A DNA stretch of 51,160 nucleotides from CAUPWF01 sp964369775 (lineage in GTDB: Bacteria; Bacillota; Clostridia; Lachnospirales; Lachnospiraceae). Shown in pieces: positions 51,080 to 51,160 of this stretch; position 1 is the first letter of the stretch; the number at the start of each line of letters is the position of its first letter. The notes under the pieces were generated by a model. The model worked only from the letters and a program-made list of their open reading frames with translations. It was not told the DNA's origin and made no database searches. The position numbers and the translations under genes were made by a program. Location of the stretch: the NCBI GenBank assembly GCA_964369775.1, contig CAYJHQ010000022.1, positions 1 through 51,160 of the forward strand, read 5' to 3'.

Positions 51080-51160
51080 AGCTGACCGCAAGAGCGAAAC
51101 AGCAAAAAAAGAACCTTGATAATTGAACAATAAACAACGAACCCTGAAAATTCTTTAAAG
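51080..51160 (+). other. Leader of an rRNA operon (16S gene beyond the window)
   Basis: GAACCTTGATAATTGAACAA and AAACAACGAACCCTGAAAAT resemble the conserved pre-16S leader of Clostridia, just after two strong promoters and with no coding frame. The 16S sequence itself begins outside the window, so identity is by context. Confidence 0.75.

Overview
The window is a stretch of low-GC, Gram-positive chromosome, most likely from an anaerobic Firmicute of the Lachnospiraceae / Clostridia type. The evidence is AT-rich coding sequence with strong GGAGG-type ribosome sites and the Firmicute gene order divIC - spoIIE - tilS - hpt - ftsH. A cobalamin-dependent methionine synthase whose reactivation domain is a separate gene, a DUF5711 protein and an InlB-repeat-like surface protein with a multi-helix C-terminal anchor also point that way. 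No insertion sequence, prophage, CRISPR array or other clear mobile element was seen; this looks like ordinary chromosome ending at an rRNA operon promoter.

Layout. 1-5.5 kb: a 1500-residue modular surface protein, then a MerR-type regulator. 5.6-9.7 kb: an overlooked 53-residue six-cysteine protein, two translationally coupled membrane diguanylate cyclases (minus strand) and a divergent EAL phosphodiesterase. 9.7-16.1 kb: a DUF1653-MazG pyrophosphohydrolase, a PRD-type PTS regulator broken by a one-base frameshift, and an L-ascorbate PTS operon (ulaG, ulaC, ulaA, ulaB). 16.2-19.8 kb (minus): an orphan solute-binding lipoprotein next to a Cache-GGDEF-EAL membrane sensor. 20.0-27.2 kb: a LysR regulator and a methionine operon (O-acetylhomoserine sulfhydrylase, MetH reactivation protein, truncated MetH, homocysteine methyltransferase-MTHFR fusion). 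27.2-29.1 kb (minus): an M24 peptidase and a flavodoxin-ferredoxin protein. 29.2-31.9 kb: a 7TM histidine kinase and its response regulator.

32.0-39.7 kb is the divIC / spoIIE / tilS / hpt / ftsH cluster, followed by an intracellular GH13 enzyme. Then come tRNA-Phe and tRNA-Gly, a phosphofructokinase, dnaX-ybaB-recR with a LacI regulator at the end, and a pentose-phosphate operon (TalC-type transaldolase plus a two-gene transketolase). 47.6-50.9 kb holds three membrane proteins: a degenerate MPN-like / LysM fusion, a DUF5711 protein and a CvpA family protein. The last 300 bases carry tandem rRNA promoters and the leader of an rRNA operon whose 16S gene lies outside the window.

Themes: cyclic di-GMP turnover appears at two separate loci (four proteins). 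Sugar and carbon metabolism (ascorbate uptake, GH13, PFK, transaldolase, transketolase) sits beside core housekeeping genes. The most checkable unusual observations are a -1 slippery heptamer in dnaX that would give a 431-residue short form, the split MetH with a four-cysteine tail on its reactivation protein, the binding-protein / Cache-GGDEF-EAL pair, the membrane-domain-less SpoIIE, the MPN-TM-LysM protein and the six-cysteine miniprotein.
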